Positions 8,122-16,238 of a stretch of 38,434 nt of DNA are shown here, in pieces. Numbering within the stretch: position 1 is the stretch's first letter; every line of letters starts with the position of its first letter. Under the pieces are notes generated by a model. The model did no database searches. It saw only the letters and a program-made list of their open reading frames with translations, and was not told the DNA's origin. This stretch comes from an uncultured Clostridia bacterium (GTDB taxonomy: Bacteria > Bacillota > Clostridia > Christensenellales > Borkfalkiaceae). A program made the translations under genes and the position numbers. The DNA lies in NCBI GenBank assembly GCA_944363555.1, contig CALVUL010000002.1, positions 1 to 38,434 on the forward strand, read 5' to 3'.

Positions 8122-8955
8122 TCAGTATTTTTTAGAGCACAGCGCGGATTCCGTTTTATTGATGGAATCGATCGCCCCGGGAAGGTGGCACACGAGATAG
8201 GAATATATCGCGTCGATAATGGCGAGTTGGGCAATTCTTGAAGACAAGCCCAATATGCGGTAATTCGTTTCTTCCGAAACGGTATTCAGCACGATGTCGC
8301 TGACTTTTTTGAGCGGGTGATTGCCCAAACTGGTTATCGCAACGGTGGTCGCGCCGTTTTCGCGGGAGAGTTTTAACGCGTCTACGATGTCTTTGGATTT
8401 GCCCGAATGAGAAACGCCGATCACGAGGGAGCCTTTCCCCGTATGCGTAGCGGCTATCGCCTGCATATGGTTATCCGTATATGCGGTCGAATCTTTCCCT
8501 AATCGGAACAGTTTGTGGGCGGCGTCCTGCGCAACGGACGCGGAGTTCCCCAAACCGAATAAAAAAATCTTATCGGCAGAGATGACGGCTTCGCAGCATT
8601 TTTGCAGTTCGTCGGCATTGATGCTTTTTTTTGTCCTTTCCAAAGAACCGTAAATGTCGTTGCAAATTTTCGCAAAAACTTCCGCGGCGGTATCTGCGGC
8701 GGTAATATTTTCTCCGACAGGGGAAAAATCCTTTTCCCTCGCCAAGGCGATTTTGAGTTGCGGAAATCCGTTAAACCCCAGTTTTTTTGAAAATCTCGTA
8801 ACGGTAGCCACGCTGCAATCGCACAACTGCGCAAAATCACCGATAAACATGGAAGGAACGCTTTTATCGTTATTCAGCAATACGTCTGCGATTTTTTTTT
8901 CTGCTTTGCCGAGCGCGTCATACTCGTTTTTTATTTTTAACAACGTTTTGTTCAT
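8122..8955 (-). CDS. RpiR-family transcriptional regulator (HTH + SIS)
   Basis: 277 residues, the family's usual size. An N-terminal helix-turn-helix (residues ~1-77; core DFAQLCDCSVATVTRFSKKL) is followed by a SIS sugar-phosphate-binding domain (~110-260) with FLFGLGNSASVAQDAAHKL and GVSHSGKSKDIVDAL. RpiR proteins sense phosphorylated sugars and usually control adjacent catabolic genes as repressors or activators. It is transcribed divergently from the nine-gene operon that starts at 9255, its most likely target. The start ATG (complement of 8953-8955) has GGAGA eight bases upstream, and a consensus promoter lies further up. The effector is unknown; a phosphorylated intermediate of the neighbouring pathway is the natural guess. 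Confidence 0.93.
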   Translation of the reverse strand: MNKTLLKIKNEYDALGKAEKKIADVLLNNDKSVPSMFIGDFAQLCDCSVATVTRFSKKLGFNGFPQLKIALAREKDFSPVGENITAADTAAEVFAKICNDIYGSLERTKKSINADELQKCCEAVISADKIFLFGLGNSASVAQDAAHKLFRLGKDSTAYTDNHMQAIAATHTGKGSLVIGVSHSGKSKDIVDALKLSRENGATTVAITSLGNHPLKKVSDIVLNTVSEETNYRILGLSSRIAQLAIIDAIYSYLVCHLPGAIDSINKTESALCSKKY

Positions 8956-9056
8956 TCAGCGATCTCCGTTTCCGCAATTTTATAAAAAATAAGTTCTGTG
9001 CCGCAAATCCGGTTTTGTCGAATATGTTATCGATCGAAGTTTTTAAATACTTTTAA

Positions 9057-9085
9057 ATTATATCCTTTTTTCGTGAAAAAGTCAA
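9057..9085 (-). promoter_or_regulatory. Consensus promoter of the rpiR-type gene
   Basis: On the minus strand: TTGACT (complement of 9080-9085), exactly 17 bases, TATAAT (complement of 9057-9062). It gives a leader of about 95 bases before the ATG at 8955. Confidence 0.85.
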
Positions 9086-9165
9086 TTTGTTTTTCGGCGA
9101 TCGGCGCGACGTGTGAAAATAATTTTCTTAAATTAAAATTTTTTCATAAAAATATCGCGAAACGG

Positions 9166-9194
9166 TTGAAAATTATTTTTATGTATGGTATCAT
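9166..9194 (+). promoter_or_regulatory. Promoter of the nine-gene operon
   Basis: TTGAAA (9166-9171), 17 bases, TATCAT (9189-9194). Transcription would begin near 9201, about 54 bases before ATG 9255. The AT-rich divergent interval 8956-9254 contains this promoter, the regulator's promoter and the repeated motif listed next, and no gene. Confidence 0.75.
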
Positions 9195-9233
9195 AAAAGA
9201 AAATTATCATAAAAAGCGAAAGATTTATGATAA
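9189..9233 (+). promoter_or_regulatory. Candidate operator: repeated TATCATAAAA motif
   Basis: TATCATAAAA occurs at 9189 (overlapping the -10 box) and again at 9205, 16 bases (about 1.5 helical turns) apart. A reverse copy, ATGATAA, lies at 9227-9233, so TTATCAT (9204-9210) and ATGATAA form an inverted repeat with a 16-base centre. The location over and just downstream of the start point is what a repressor site would look like. Binding by the adjacent RpiR protein is inference. Confidence 0.45.
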
Positions 9234-9254
9234 AAACTTTTTTAAGGAGCGGAT

Positions 9255-10679
9255 ATGGACGAATTTTTACGCACGCAAATACTTACCGAGCTTGAGGATG
9301 CGGTGGGGGAAGCAAACTGTTCGGTTAAGGAGATCGATCGGGTTACGCACAGCGTAGATTATTTTTGGTTGTCCCGCATGTGGGCGGACAGAGGCAGAAA
9401 GATGCCGGAAGCGGATTTTGTGGTAAGCCCCGAAAACGCCGAAGAAACGTCGAAGGTGGTTAAGATAGCAAATTACTATAAAATCCCCGTAACGACGTGG
9501 GGCGGCGGAGGCGGCACCCAAGGCGGGGCGATTCCCGTGTGCGGCGGAATTCTTCTCGACACCAAGAGAATGAACAAAATTTACGGCGTGAACGCGAAAA
9601 GCATGTACATAGAATGCGGCGCCGGCGCGATTTATAAACACGTTGAGTGGGCGGCGAACGAAAAGGGGTTTACGACGATGCATTACCCGTCGTCGCTCAC
9701 GTGTTCCACTGTCGGCGGATTTCTGGCGCACAGGGGGATCGGCGTCGTTTCGACCAAGTACGGAAAGATAGACGATATGGTTTTATCGATGGAGATCGTG
9801 CTTCCGAACGGCGATATAATCCATACGTCCGCTGCGCCCAAGCACGCGGCGGGCCCCGATCTCAACCAGATTTTTATCGGGAGCGAAGGCACGCTCGGGA
9901 TTATCACCAAGGCGCAGATAAGGATCTACGAGCAGCCGGAAACGAGAAGATTTCGCGGGTTTCTGTTCAAGGATATGTCCTCGGCATTTGCCGCAAGCAG
10001 AGAAATTCTGCAAAAGTTTAAGCCGTCCGTTATGCGTTTGTACGACGAGGCGGAAACCTCCTCTCTGATCAAAAAGATCGTCGGGGTGGAAAAACCCGGC
10101 GCGTTTATGAACATCGCTTACGAGGGCGTTAAAGAATTGGTGGACGTGGAAGAAAAAATTTTGCTCGATACGTTCGATCGTTACGGCGCGGAGGATCTCG
10201 GCAGCGAATACGGCGAAAAATGGTGGAAAGAAAAAATAACGTTTTTTTATCCCGGACATATGATGGATCTGCCGCAGATGTTCGGAACGATGGATACGAT
10301 CGCGCCTTACGATAAGATAGAGAAAATCTATCACGAGATGAAAAACGCGATAGAAACCAACTTCCCGCACGTTAAGTTTATAGCGCATTTCTCGCATTGG
10401 TACGAATGGGGCTGTATGATATACGACAGATTTATCGTCGAAAAAGAATACGTGCCCGAAGATCCCGCGGAGGCGATGAGACTGCATAATAAGATATGGA
10501 CGCTGGGCGTAAGAACGGCGATAGCGAACGGCGGCGTTGTAAACGATCACCACGGCGTGGGAATAAAACTCGGCAGACTTATGAAGGAACAGTACGGTCC
10601 CGCGATGCAGGTTTTCGAAGGCTTGAAAAAGTCGCTTGATCCGAACGGAATCATGAACCCGTTTAAACTCGGGCTGTAA
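9255..10679 (+). CDS. FAD-linked oxidase, GlcD / alkyl-DHAP-synthase type
   Basis: 474 residues, VAO/PCMH flavoprotein fold. The N-terminal FAD domain (~50-225) has the PP-binding stretch TTWGGGGGTQGGAIP near residue 80, STVGGFLAHRG near 155 and GPDLNQIFIGSEGTLGIIT near 200. The C-terminal cap ends with NDHHGVG near residue 430 and DPNGIMNP, features shared with alkyl-DHAP synthases and D-2-hydroxyacid dehydrogenases. The double His is catalytic in those enzymes. With the Fe-S protein next door (12-base gap) and an ETF in the same operon, the likely role is oxidation of a hydroxy-acid, sugar acid or polyol with electrons leaving through Fe-S and ETF rather than O2. Substrate unknown. First gene of the operon; AAGGAG at 9244-9249. 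Confidence 0.85.
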   Translation: MDEFLRTQILTELEDAVGEANCSVKEIDRVTHSVDYFWLSRMWADRGRKMPEADFVVSPENAEETSKVVKIANYYKIPVTTWGGGGGTQGGAIPVCGGILLDTKRMNKIYGVNAKSMYIECGAGAIYKHVEWAANEKGFTTMHYPSSLTCSTVGGFLAHRGIGVVSTKYGKIDDMVLSMEIVLPNGDIIHTSAAPKHAAGPDLNQIFIGSEGTLGIITKAQIRIYEQPETRRFRGFLFKDMSSAFAASREILQKFKPSVMRLYDEAETSSLIKKIVGVEKPGAFMNIAYEGVKELVDVEEKILLDTFDRYGAEDLGSEYGEKWWKEKITFFYPGHMMDLPQMFGTMDTIAPYDKIEKIYHEMKNAIETNFPHVKFIAHFSHWYEWGCMIYDRFIVEKEYVPEDPAEAMRLHNKIWTLGVRTAIANGGVVNDHHGVGIKLGRLMKEQYGPAMQVFEGLKKSLDPNGIMNPFKLGL

Positions 10680-10691
10680 GGAGAAAACGGT

Positions 10692-11774
10692 ATGAATATT
10701 TCTGAAAAAGCAAAAAACATAGTAGATAATTGCAGATTTTGCTGGATGTGCCGCCATGTTTGCCCTACGGGAAACGCAACGGGACAGGAACGCAACACCG
10801 CCCGCGCCCGCGCGCTCGCCGTTTCGCTGGTCGCGCGCGGCGCCGAAAAACTTGAAAACGTTATAGAGAATGTTTACGAATGTATGCTTTGCGGCGCGTG
10901 CACCAACAATTGCATGACGGGCTGGGATCCCAAAGTGTTTATCCGCGAAATAAAAACCGACGCGGCGCTTTCCGGAATGATCCCCGATTATATCGAAAAA
11001 CTTTTGGATAACTACGAAAAAACGGGGAACGTTTACGGCGAAGTTTCCGCAAATTTGCCCGACGGGTTGCAGAGCGGCAAAAAATCTGATATATTATTTA
11101 TTGCGGGGCAGGATGCGCGTTATAAAAGTCCGGAAAGCCTGAAAGGGGCAATCGGGATTTTGAAAGCTGCGGGCGCGGATGTTTCCATGGACGAATCGGC
11201 GGACGATACGGGCGCGGCGCTCTGGTTTTTGACCGGAAAAACAGGCGAAACCGTTCAAGCCGCAAAAAACTGCGCAAAGGTCATGAACGGGTATAAAACG
11301 GCGATCGTTTACGACCCCGTCGATCTGAGCCTGATAAGGCACGAATATAAAGAGTGGGGGATCGGCGTTTCCGCTCGGGTTTACGGTTTTAACGAATATC
11401 TGCTGGAAAAAATTGAAACGGGGGAACTTAAAGTAAAAAACAAGGGCAAAGCGTATACCGTTCAGGATCATTACGCCTATTCCCGCGAACTCGACGACGT
11501 GCATACCGTGCGCAAAATCATTGCCGCGATAGGCGTCGGCAAAGAGACGATGCTGCACGGGAAAGAAGCGGATGCGGCAGGCAGTTTGATCATGAACGAA
11601 TATATGCCGTCGGTGATGAAACGCACGGCGGAAAACAGATGGGAAAGATTAAAAAACACGGGAAGCAGAACCGTCGTTACGGAAAGCCCTGCGGAATACG
11701 AGTTGCTGAAAAGAACTTGTCCGGACGGGTACGAGGTCTTAACGACGGAACAGGCGATCGCCGAAAATCTTTGA
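10692..11774 (+). CDS. Fe-S electron-transfer subunit (GlcF/LutA-like) with degenerate CCG region
   Basis: 360 residues. The N terminus carries two 4Fe-4S motifs: C14-x2-C17-x2-C20-x3-C24-P and C64-x2-C67-x2-C70-x3-C74. This is the layout of GlcF, LutA and GlpC partners of FAD dehydrogenases. Those proteins then carry CCG domains rich in cysteine. The C-terminal half here keeps recognisable landmarks but without cysteine: QDHYAYSREL near residue 257 where HDPCxxxR is expected, MLHGKEADAAGSL near 287 for the CCGxGG region, and TVVTESPAEY near 328 for TxCPxC. It therefore seems to be a plain two-cluster relay between the FAD oxidase (12 bases upstream) and the fused ETF. Confidence 0.85.
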   Translation: MNISEKAKNIVDNCRFCWMCRHVCPTGNATGQERNTARARALAVSLVARGAEKLENVIENVYECMLCGACTNNCMTGWDPKVFIREIKTDAALSGMIPDYIEKLLDNYEKTGNVYGEVSANLPDGLQSGKKSDILFIAGQDARYKSPESLKGAIGILKAAGADVSMDESADDTGAALWFLTGKTGETVQAAKNCAKVMNGYKTAIVYDPVDLSLIRHEYKEWGIGVSARVYGFNEYLLEKIETGELKVKNKGKAYTVQDHYAYSRELDDVHTVRKIIAAIGVGKETMLHGKEADAAGSLIMNEYMPSVMKRTAENRWERLKNTGSRTVVTESPAEYELLKRTCPDGYEVLTTEQAIAENL

Positions 11775-11786
11775 AGGGGAAAGAGT

Positions 11787-12578
11787 ATGAATCTGAAAAA
11801 ATCTTATAAAGAAAAATACGGTTACGAAAGGATCATAACGGACAGAAACAGCGTTTTGACGTTTGCCGAAGCGGATATGCTTAAACTTCGCGGGGGCGGC
11901 GAGTATACGATAGACGAAAAGGGCAAAGAATTTGCGCTCGTCGTTTTGTACGGCACGATAAACGTAAAGGGCGAAGATTTTTGTTTTGAAAACGTAGGGA
12001 TACGGAAAAGCGTGTTCGACGGCGTGGGGGAAACCGTTTATGTCGGCAAGGATACGGAATTTACCGTTCGCGCCGTCGGCGGCGACGCCAAAATCTGCAT
12101 TGCGAAAGCGCCTGCGGATCGGTATTATAAACCTCAGGTTTTAAAAACGGCGGATATTAAAACGAAAACGCTGGGGAAAGATTCGTTTTTGAGAACGGCG
12201 GCGTTCAATCTTGCGGAAAATGCCGAAGCGAATCTTTTATATATAGGTGAATTTTGGGTGGAAAACGGCAAGTGGGCAAGTTTTCCGCCGCATAAGCACG
12301 ACGTGGACGATATGCCTGCGGAAGGATTTTTGGATGAGATTTATTATTACGAATTCGATCGTCCGCAGGGCTTCGGCGTACAAATGGTTTACTCTGCGGA
12401 CAAAGATCCGGATAAAGCATATAAGGTCGTGTCGGGCGATTTTGTGGAGATTCCCAAAGGGTATCATCCGTTTTCCGTCGCCCCGGGATACAAAAATTAC
12501 TGTTTATGGATCATGGCGGGGAAACACAGGGGAATATTCTGCACCACGGAAGAAAAACACAAGTGGATAAATTCCTGA
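11787..12578 (+). CDS. IolB-like isomerase (5-deoxy-glucuronate isomerase family)
   Basis: 263 residues, close to the ~270 of IolB, with its bicupin build. Diagnostic motifs are present: FPPHKHD near residue 167, LDEIYYYEF near 182, QGFGVQMVY near 193, and IPKGYHPFSVAPGY near 225. These supply the expected cupin metal ligands (two His of HKH, the Glu of DEIYY, the His of YHP). IolB converts 5-deoxy-D-glucuronate to 2-deoxy-5-keto-D-gluconate in inositol catabolism. No iolD, iolE or iolG gene is nearby, so it probably acts on another aldehyde or uronate made in this pathway. Gaps are 12 bases upstream and 13 downstream. Family call firm; substrate inferred only. Confidence 0.88.
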   Translation: MNLKKSYKEKYGYERIITDRNSVLTFAEADMLKLRGGGEYTIDEKGKEFALVVLYGTINVKGEDFCFENVGIRKSVFDGVGETVYVGKDTEFTVRAVGGDAKICIAKAPADRYYKPQVLKTADIKTKTLGKDSFLRTAAFNLAENAEANLLYIGEFWVENGKWASFPPHKHDVDDMPAEGFLDEIYYYEFDRPQGFGVQMVYSADKDPDKAYKVVSGDFVEIPKGYHPFSVAPGYKNYCLWIMAGKHRGIFCTTEEKHKWINS

Positions 12579-12591
12579 ATCCGGAAGAAAC

Positions 12592-14055
12592 ATGAAGTAC
12601 GTTCTCGGTATAGATTTCGGCGGCGGCGCGAGTAAGGCAACGCTTTTATCCGAAGATGGCAAAATTACGGCGACGGCTTTCAAGGAATACGCGACGTATG
12701 CTGTCGCGGACGGCGGGCGCGAGCAAAAACCCGAAGAATGGCTCGGCGCCGCGCTCGACAACATTCAAACCGTTATCGGCGTTTCCGGCATAGACGCAAA
12801 AGACATCGTTTGCGTGTGTTTCGACGCGGCGACGCATACCGCGGTGCTTATGGACGAAAAGGGGAAAGTCCTTGCGCCTTCCGTATATTGGACGGATACC
12901 CGCTCGGTTAAAGAAAAGCAATACCTTGCGGAAAATTACGGCGCGGAAATTTTTTCCAAATTCAAGCACGAACCGGATACGATTTGGACGCTTACGCAGC
13001 TTTTATGGATGAAGAACAAAGATCCGGAACTTTTTTCGAGAATTCATAAAATTACTTTTGCGAAAGATTTCGTGCGCGGGTTTTTTACGGGGGATTTCGT
13101 TACGGACGATATAGAAGCGGAAGGCAGCATGCTTTTCGATTTCGACAAAAAAGACTGGGACGAAAAATTTCTCTCTCTGTTGGGGTTAAAAAAAGAAAAC
13201 TTCCCGAAAGTCGTCAGACCGTTGTCTGTCGTCGGCAGAATTACAAGAAAAGCGGCTGAAGTTTCCGGATTATGCGCGGGGACGGCGGTGATATGCGGGA
13301 CGACCGACACCGCGGCGGAAATCTTTGCGGCGGGCGCGGCGGAAAAGGGCGCGGCGACGCTGAAACTTGCAACGGCGGGCAGGATATGCGTCGTAACCGA
13401 CCGGCTGATTCCCGATAAACACCTTATCAATTACTCTCACGTTGCCGACGGGCTTTTCTATCCCGGTACGGCAACCAAGTCCTGTGCGTCGTCTTTAAGA
13501 TGGTTCCGAGACGCGTTCGGCGGCGAATATAAAGATTTGGACGCGCTTGCGGAGACCGTTCCCGTCGGCAGCGACGGAATGTTTTTTCATCCGTTTTTGA
13601 GCGGGGAACTTACGCCGTACGGCGATCCGGAGTTAAAGGCAAGTTTTACCGGCGTAACGTTTACGCATACGAAAGCGCATTTCGTACGGGCGGTTTTGGA
13701 AGGCGTTGCGTTTTCGCTTTTGGATTGCAAAAAGTATCTGGAAGAAAAGGGCGTAAAAATCACCCGCGCCACGGCGATCGGCGGCGGCGCGAAGAGCGGA
13801 TTGTGGAGGCAAATCGTTGCGGACGCGCTCGGCATCGAACTGATTTCAATCCGCAACGGAGACAGTTCGTTCGGCAGTTCGATGCTGGCGGGAATCGCGG
13901 CGGGTTTTTTCAAAGATTTTAAAGACGCGATCCGTAAATGTCTTATCGTTACGGGGAAAACGTCGCCGAACAGAGAAAATACCGCGAAATACGAAGAATT
14001 ATTCAGTCGGTATAAAAAAACAGCGCGCGCTTTGATCGGGATCCGCAATGATTAA
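12592..14055 (+). CDS. FGGY-family sugar kinase (xylulokinase-like)
   Basis: 487 residues, the family norm. The N-terminal actin-like domain opens with YVLGIDFGGGASKATLL (phosphate loop, residues ~4-20) and has YWTDTRS near 100, holding the probable catalytic Asp. The C-terminal domain has GTTDTAAEIFAAG near 240 and the adenosine-binding AIGGGAKSGLWRQIVADALG near 397. It phosphorylates a ketose or polyol using ATP. Two kinases occur in this operon (the other is PfkB type), which would fit stepwise double phosphorylation before aldol cleavage. Sequence alone does not separate xylulose from other pentuloses or hexuloses. It overlaps the ETF gene by 8 bases. Confidence 0.92.
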   Translation: MKYVLGIDFGGGASKATLLSEDGKITATAFKEYATYAVADGGREQKPEEWLGAALDNIQTVIGVSGIDAKDIVCVCFDAATHTAVLMDEKGKVLAPSVYWTDTRSVKEKQYLAENYGAEIFSKFKHEPDTIWTLTQLLWMKNKDPELFSRIHKITFAKDFVRGFFTGDFVTDDIEAEGSMLFDFDKKDWDEKFLSLLGLKKENFPKVVRPLSVVGRITRKAAEVSGLCAGTAVICGTTDTAAEIFAAGAAEKGAATLKLATAGRICVVTDRLIPDKHLINYSHVADGLFYPGTATKSCASSLRWFRDAFGGEYKDLDALAETVPVGSDGMFFHPFLSGELTPYGDPELKASFTGVTFTHTKAHFVRAVLEGVAFSLLDCKKYLEEKGVKITRATAIGGGAKSGLWRQIVADALGIELISIRNGDSSFGSSMLAGIAAGFFKDFKDAIRKCLIVTGKTSPNRENTAKYEELFSRYKKTARALIGIRND

Positions 14056-15439
14056 GATCGTAGTGGCGGTAAAACTGAATCAAGGGGAAATCGGCCCGTT
14101 TGACGGCGCGGCTTTAGAATGCGCGTTAAGTACCAAAAACGCACGCGTAACCGTGGTGAGCATGTCGCCGTTAAGCGCGCTTGCGCAGGCGGAATACATA
14201 ACGCGCCTCGGCGCAGAGGAAACGATCCTTATATCCGACGAGGCGTTTAAGGGGAGCGACACGCTCGTTACGGCGAAAATTCTCGCAAGGGTCGTACGGG
14301 ATTTAAAACCGGACATCGTTTTGTGCGGCAGGCAAAGCTCGGACGGAGATACCGCGCAGGTCCCCGCCGAACTTGCGGAAATGCTCGGCTTCCGCTTTAT
14401 CCCTTACGCCATGGATTTTGCCTTGGACGAAATACAAACGAGAACCGGCAGATATGCGGTCGAAACGCCGTGCGTCGTTTCCGTCGAAAGAATCAAAGAG
14501 TTGCGCTTTGCGTCCTATAAATCGCAGAAAAAAGAAGTAAAGATCATCGATAATTCCGTTCTCGGTTTCGAAAAAAACGAAGTGGGGGAAAAAGGTTCGC
14601 CCACGCGCGTTTTAAAAAGTTTTTTATCGGAGGCAGGCAGAAGAAAGTGCACGTTCGTTTCCGCGGGCGATATGGAAGCGATCGTAAAAAACGCATTGAA
14701 CAAGCCGTTTCCGGTTGCGGACGCCGCCTTCCGGCAGAAAGATTCTAAAAAGATCGGGCGGCTGCTCGTCGTCGGCGAAGGATTGCAGGGCGCGGCGGAA
14801 GACGTTGCGGAAACAGTTATCCGGTTTGACGGCGCAGCGGTTGACGAAATCTGCGGCTTTATTCAAAAAAGCGGGATAAAGAACGTCATATTTAAAAGCA
14901 ATTTACAAAACAGAGCGATCGCGCCTGCGGTCGCCGCAAGGCTGAACGCCGGCTTGTGCGCGGATTGTATAAGGCTTGAAACGGACGGGGAAAAACTTTT
15001 CGCCTATCGCCCCGCGGCTTCGGGAAAAATCGTTGCAAAAATTGCCTGCGAAGGCGAATTGTTTATGGCTACGGTGAGAGAAGCGGGCGAAACGTCGGGC
15101 GACATCGTTTTCGGTATAGGATACGGAGCAAACGGGTACCTGCCGCAAATCAAAGCGTTTGCGGAAAGGATCGGCGCAAAATTGGCGGCGTCGAGAAAAG
15201 CGGTGGATAACGGGCTGATGCCGTATGAAACGCAGATAGGTTTAACCGGAAAGATCATCAAGCCGAAAGTTTATGTCGCATGGGGGATAAGCGGAAAAAT
15301 TCAGCACAGAACGGGAATGGAAAATTCCGGAACGGTTATCGCGATCAACAAAGATAAAAACGCGGAAATTTTTGATTATGCCGATTACGGCATCGTGGAG
15401 GACATAAAAAATGTTGGTGGATTTCAAAAAGATCCTTGA
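14048..15439 (+). CDS. Fused electron-transfer flavoprotein (EtfB-EtfA), compact form
   Basis: 463 residues. Residues ~1-190 match EtfB (VTVVSMSPLSALAQAEYITR, GADETLI-like strand, LCGRQSSDGDTAQVPAELAE near 97). Residues ~235-463 match EtfA and end in the FAD site: SRKAVDNGLMPYETQIGLTG (near 383), GISGKIQHRTGM and VIAINKD. Separate EtfB and EtfA total about 570-590 residues, so the fusion is short. EtfB lacks the ~25 residues usually found between the first strand and NPFD, and EtfA's first domain is trimmed. It likely accepts electrons from the FAD/Fe-S pair; whether it also bifurcates to ferredoxin and NAD is undetermined. Overlaps neighbours by 8 and 29 bases, indicating translational coupling. 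Confidence 0.9.
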   Translation: MIKIVVAVKLNQGEIGPFDGAALECALSTKNARVTVVSMSPLSALAQAEYITRLGAEETILISDEAFKGSDTLVTAKILARVVRDLKPDIVLCGRQSSDGDTAQVPAELAEMLGFRFIPYAMDFALDEIQTRTGRYAVETPCVVSVERIKELRFASYKSQKKEVKIIDNSVLGFEKNEVGEKGSPTRVLKSFLSEAGRRKCTFVSAGDMEAIVKNALNKPFPVADAAFRQKDSKKIGRLLVVGEGLQGAAEDVAETVIRFDGAAVDEICGFIQKSGIKNVIFKSNLQNRAIAPAVAARLNAGLCADCIRLETDGEKLFAYRPAASGKIVAKIACEGELFMATVREAGETSGDIVFGIGYGANGYLPQIKAFAERIGAKLAASRKAVDNGLMPYETQIGLTGKIIKPKVYVAWGISGKIQHRTGMENSGTVIAINKDKNAEIFDYADYGIVEDIKNVGGFQKDP

Positions 15440-16238
15440 TTACGGAGAAAAAGGCGCATTTGCCGTTCCCGCGTTCAACGTGTATAATATGGAAACGGTA
15501 ATGGGCGTGATCGCCGCGGCGGAAGAAAATCGTTCGCCCGTGATTATGCAGTTTTATTCTCGGCTTGCGACGACGGGCTTTGCGGATTTTCTCGCGCCGA
15601 TCATATTAAAGGCTGCAGAAAAATCGAGCGTTCCCGTCTGCATGCATCTGGATCACGGCGCGGGGTTCGTTCCGGCGGCGATAGCGCTGAAAAACGGCGC
15701 GACGGGCATCATGGTGGATTTTTCCAAATTGCCGTTTGAAGAAAATGCGGAAAAGACGAGGAAAACGGTGGAAATATGCAGGGAACTCGGCGTGGGGGTG
15801 GAAGGCGAACTCGGCGCGATCGGTAAAGCTTCCGAAGAAATTCCGGCCGATTTTACGACGGTGGAAGACGCCGTCAGATATACGGAAATTACAGGCGTTG
15901 TTGCGCTTGCAATCGCCGTCGGTACGGCGCACGGAAGATATAAAAAGGCCCCCGTTCTCGCCATAGACAGGATAAGAGAAATTAAAAAGGCAACGAAGGT
16001 TTCGCTCGTCCTTCACGGCGGTTCCGGCGTTCCAGACGATCAGATCCGCGCGGCGATAAACGCGGGGATAAGGAAGGTGAATTTCGGCACCGATCTGTGC
16101 TATTCTTTCCTCGATAAGGTATTTGAAACCGACAGAAACAAAGTGGCGATAGATTTGTTTATGGCGGACCCCGTAAACGCGGTAAAAGCGTTTGCGGCGT
16201 CTAAAATACAGCTCCTCGGGGCGGCGGGAAAAGCATGA
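15411..16238 (+). CDS. Class II ketose-bisphosphate aldolase (GatY/IolJ/FbaA-like)
   Basis: 275 residues, typical of the shorter class II zinc aldolases. Zinc-site and substrate motifs: MHLDHGAGF near residue 77 (catalytic Asp and zinc His), VEGELGAIG near 131, VGTAHGRYK near 173 (zinc His), LHGGSGVPDDQIRAAINAG near 204 (zinc His, phosphate loop) and KVNFGTDL. It cleaves a ketose phosphate or bisphosphate to DHAP plus an aldehyde. IolJ acts on 6-phospho-5-dehydro-2-deoxygluconate and GatY/KbaY on tagatose bisphosphate; the sequence does not decide. ATG 15411 lies inside the ETF gene with GTGGAGGA upstream. It overlaps the kinase gene by 4 bases (ATGA). Confidence 0.92.
   Translation: MLVDFKKILDYGEKGAFAVPAFNVYNMETVMGVIAAAEENRSPVIMQFYSRLATTGFADFLAPIILKAAEKSSVPVCMHLDHGAGFVPAAIALKNGATGIMVDFSKLPFEENAEKTRKTVEICRELGVGVEGELGAIGKASEEIPADFTTVEDAVRYTEITGVVALAIAVGTAHGRYKKAPVLAIDRIREIKKATKVSLVLHGGSGVPDDQIRAAINAGIRKVNFGTDLCYSFLDKVFETDRNKVAIDLFMADPVNAVKAFAASKIQLLGAAGKA

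Noticed and set aside
9255..10679. Ether-lipid (plasmalogen) synthesis by an alkyl-DHAP synthase
   Set aside because: Motifs are similar, but the partners are an Fe-S protein, ETF, sugar kinases and an aldolase, with no acyl or alkyl lipid gene nearby.
9783..10757. 324-residue minus-strand ORF opposite the FAD oxidase gene
   Set aside because: Lies antisense to clear FAD-domain and C-terminal motifs, with no promoter or ribosome site of its own.
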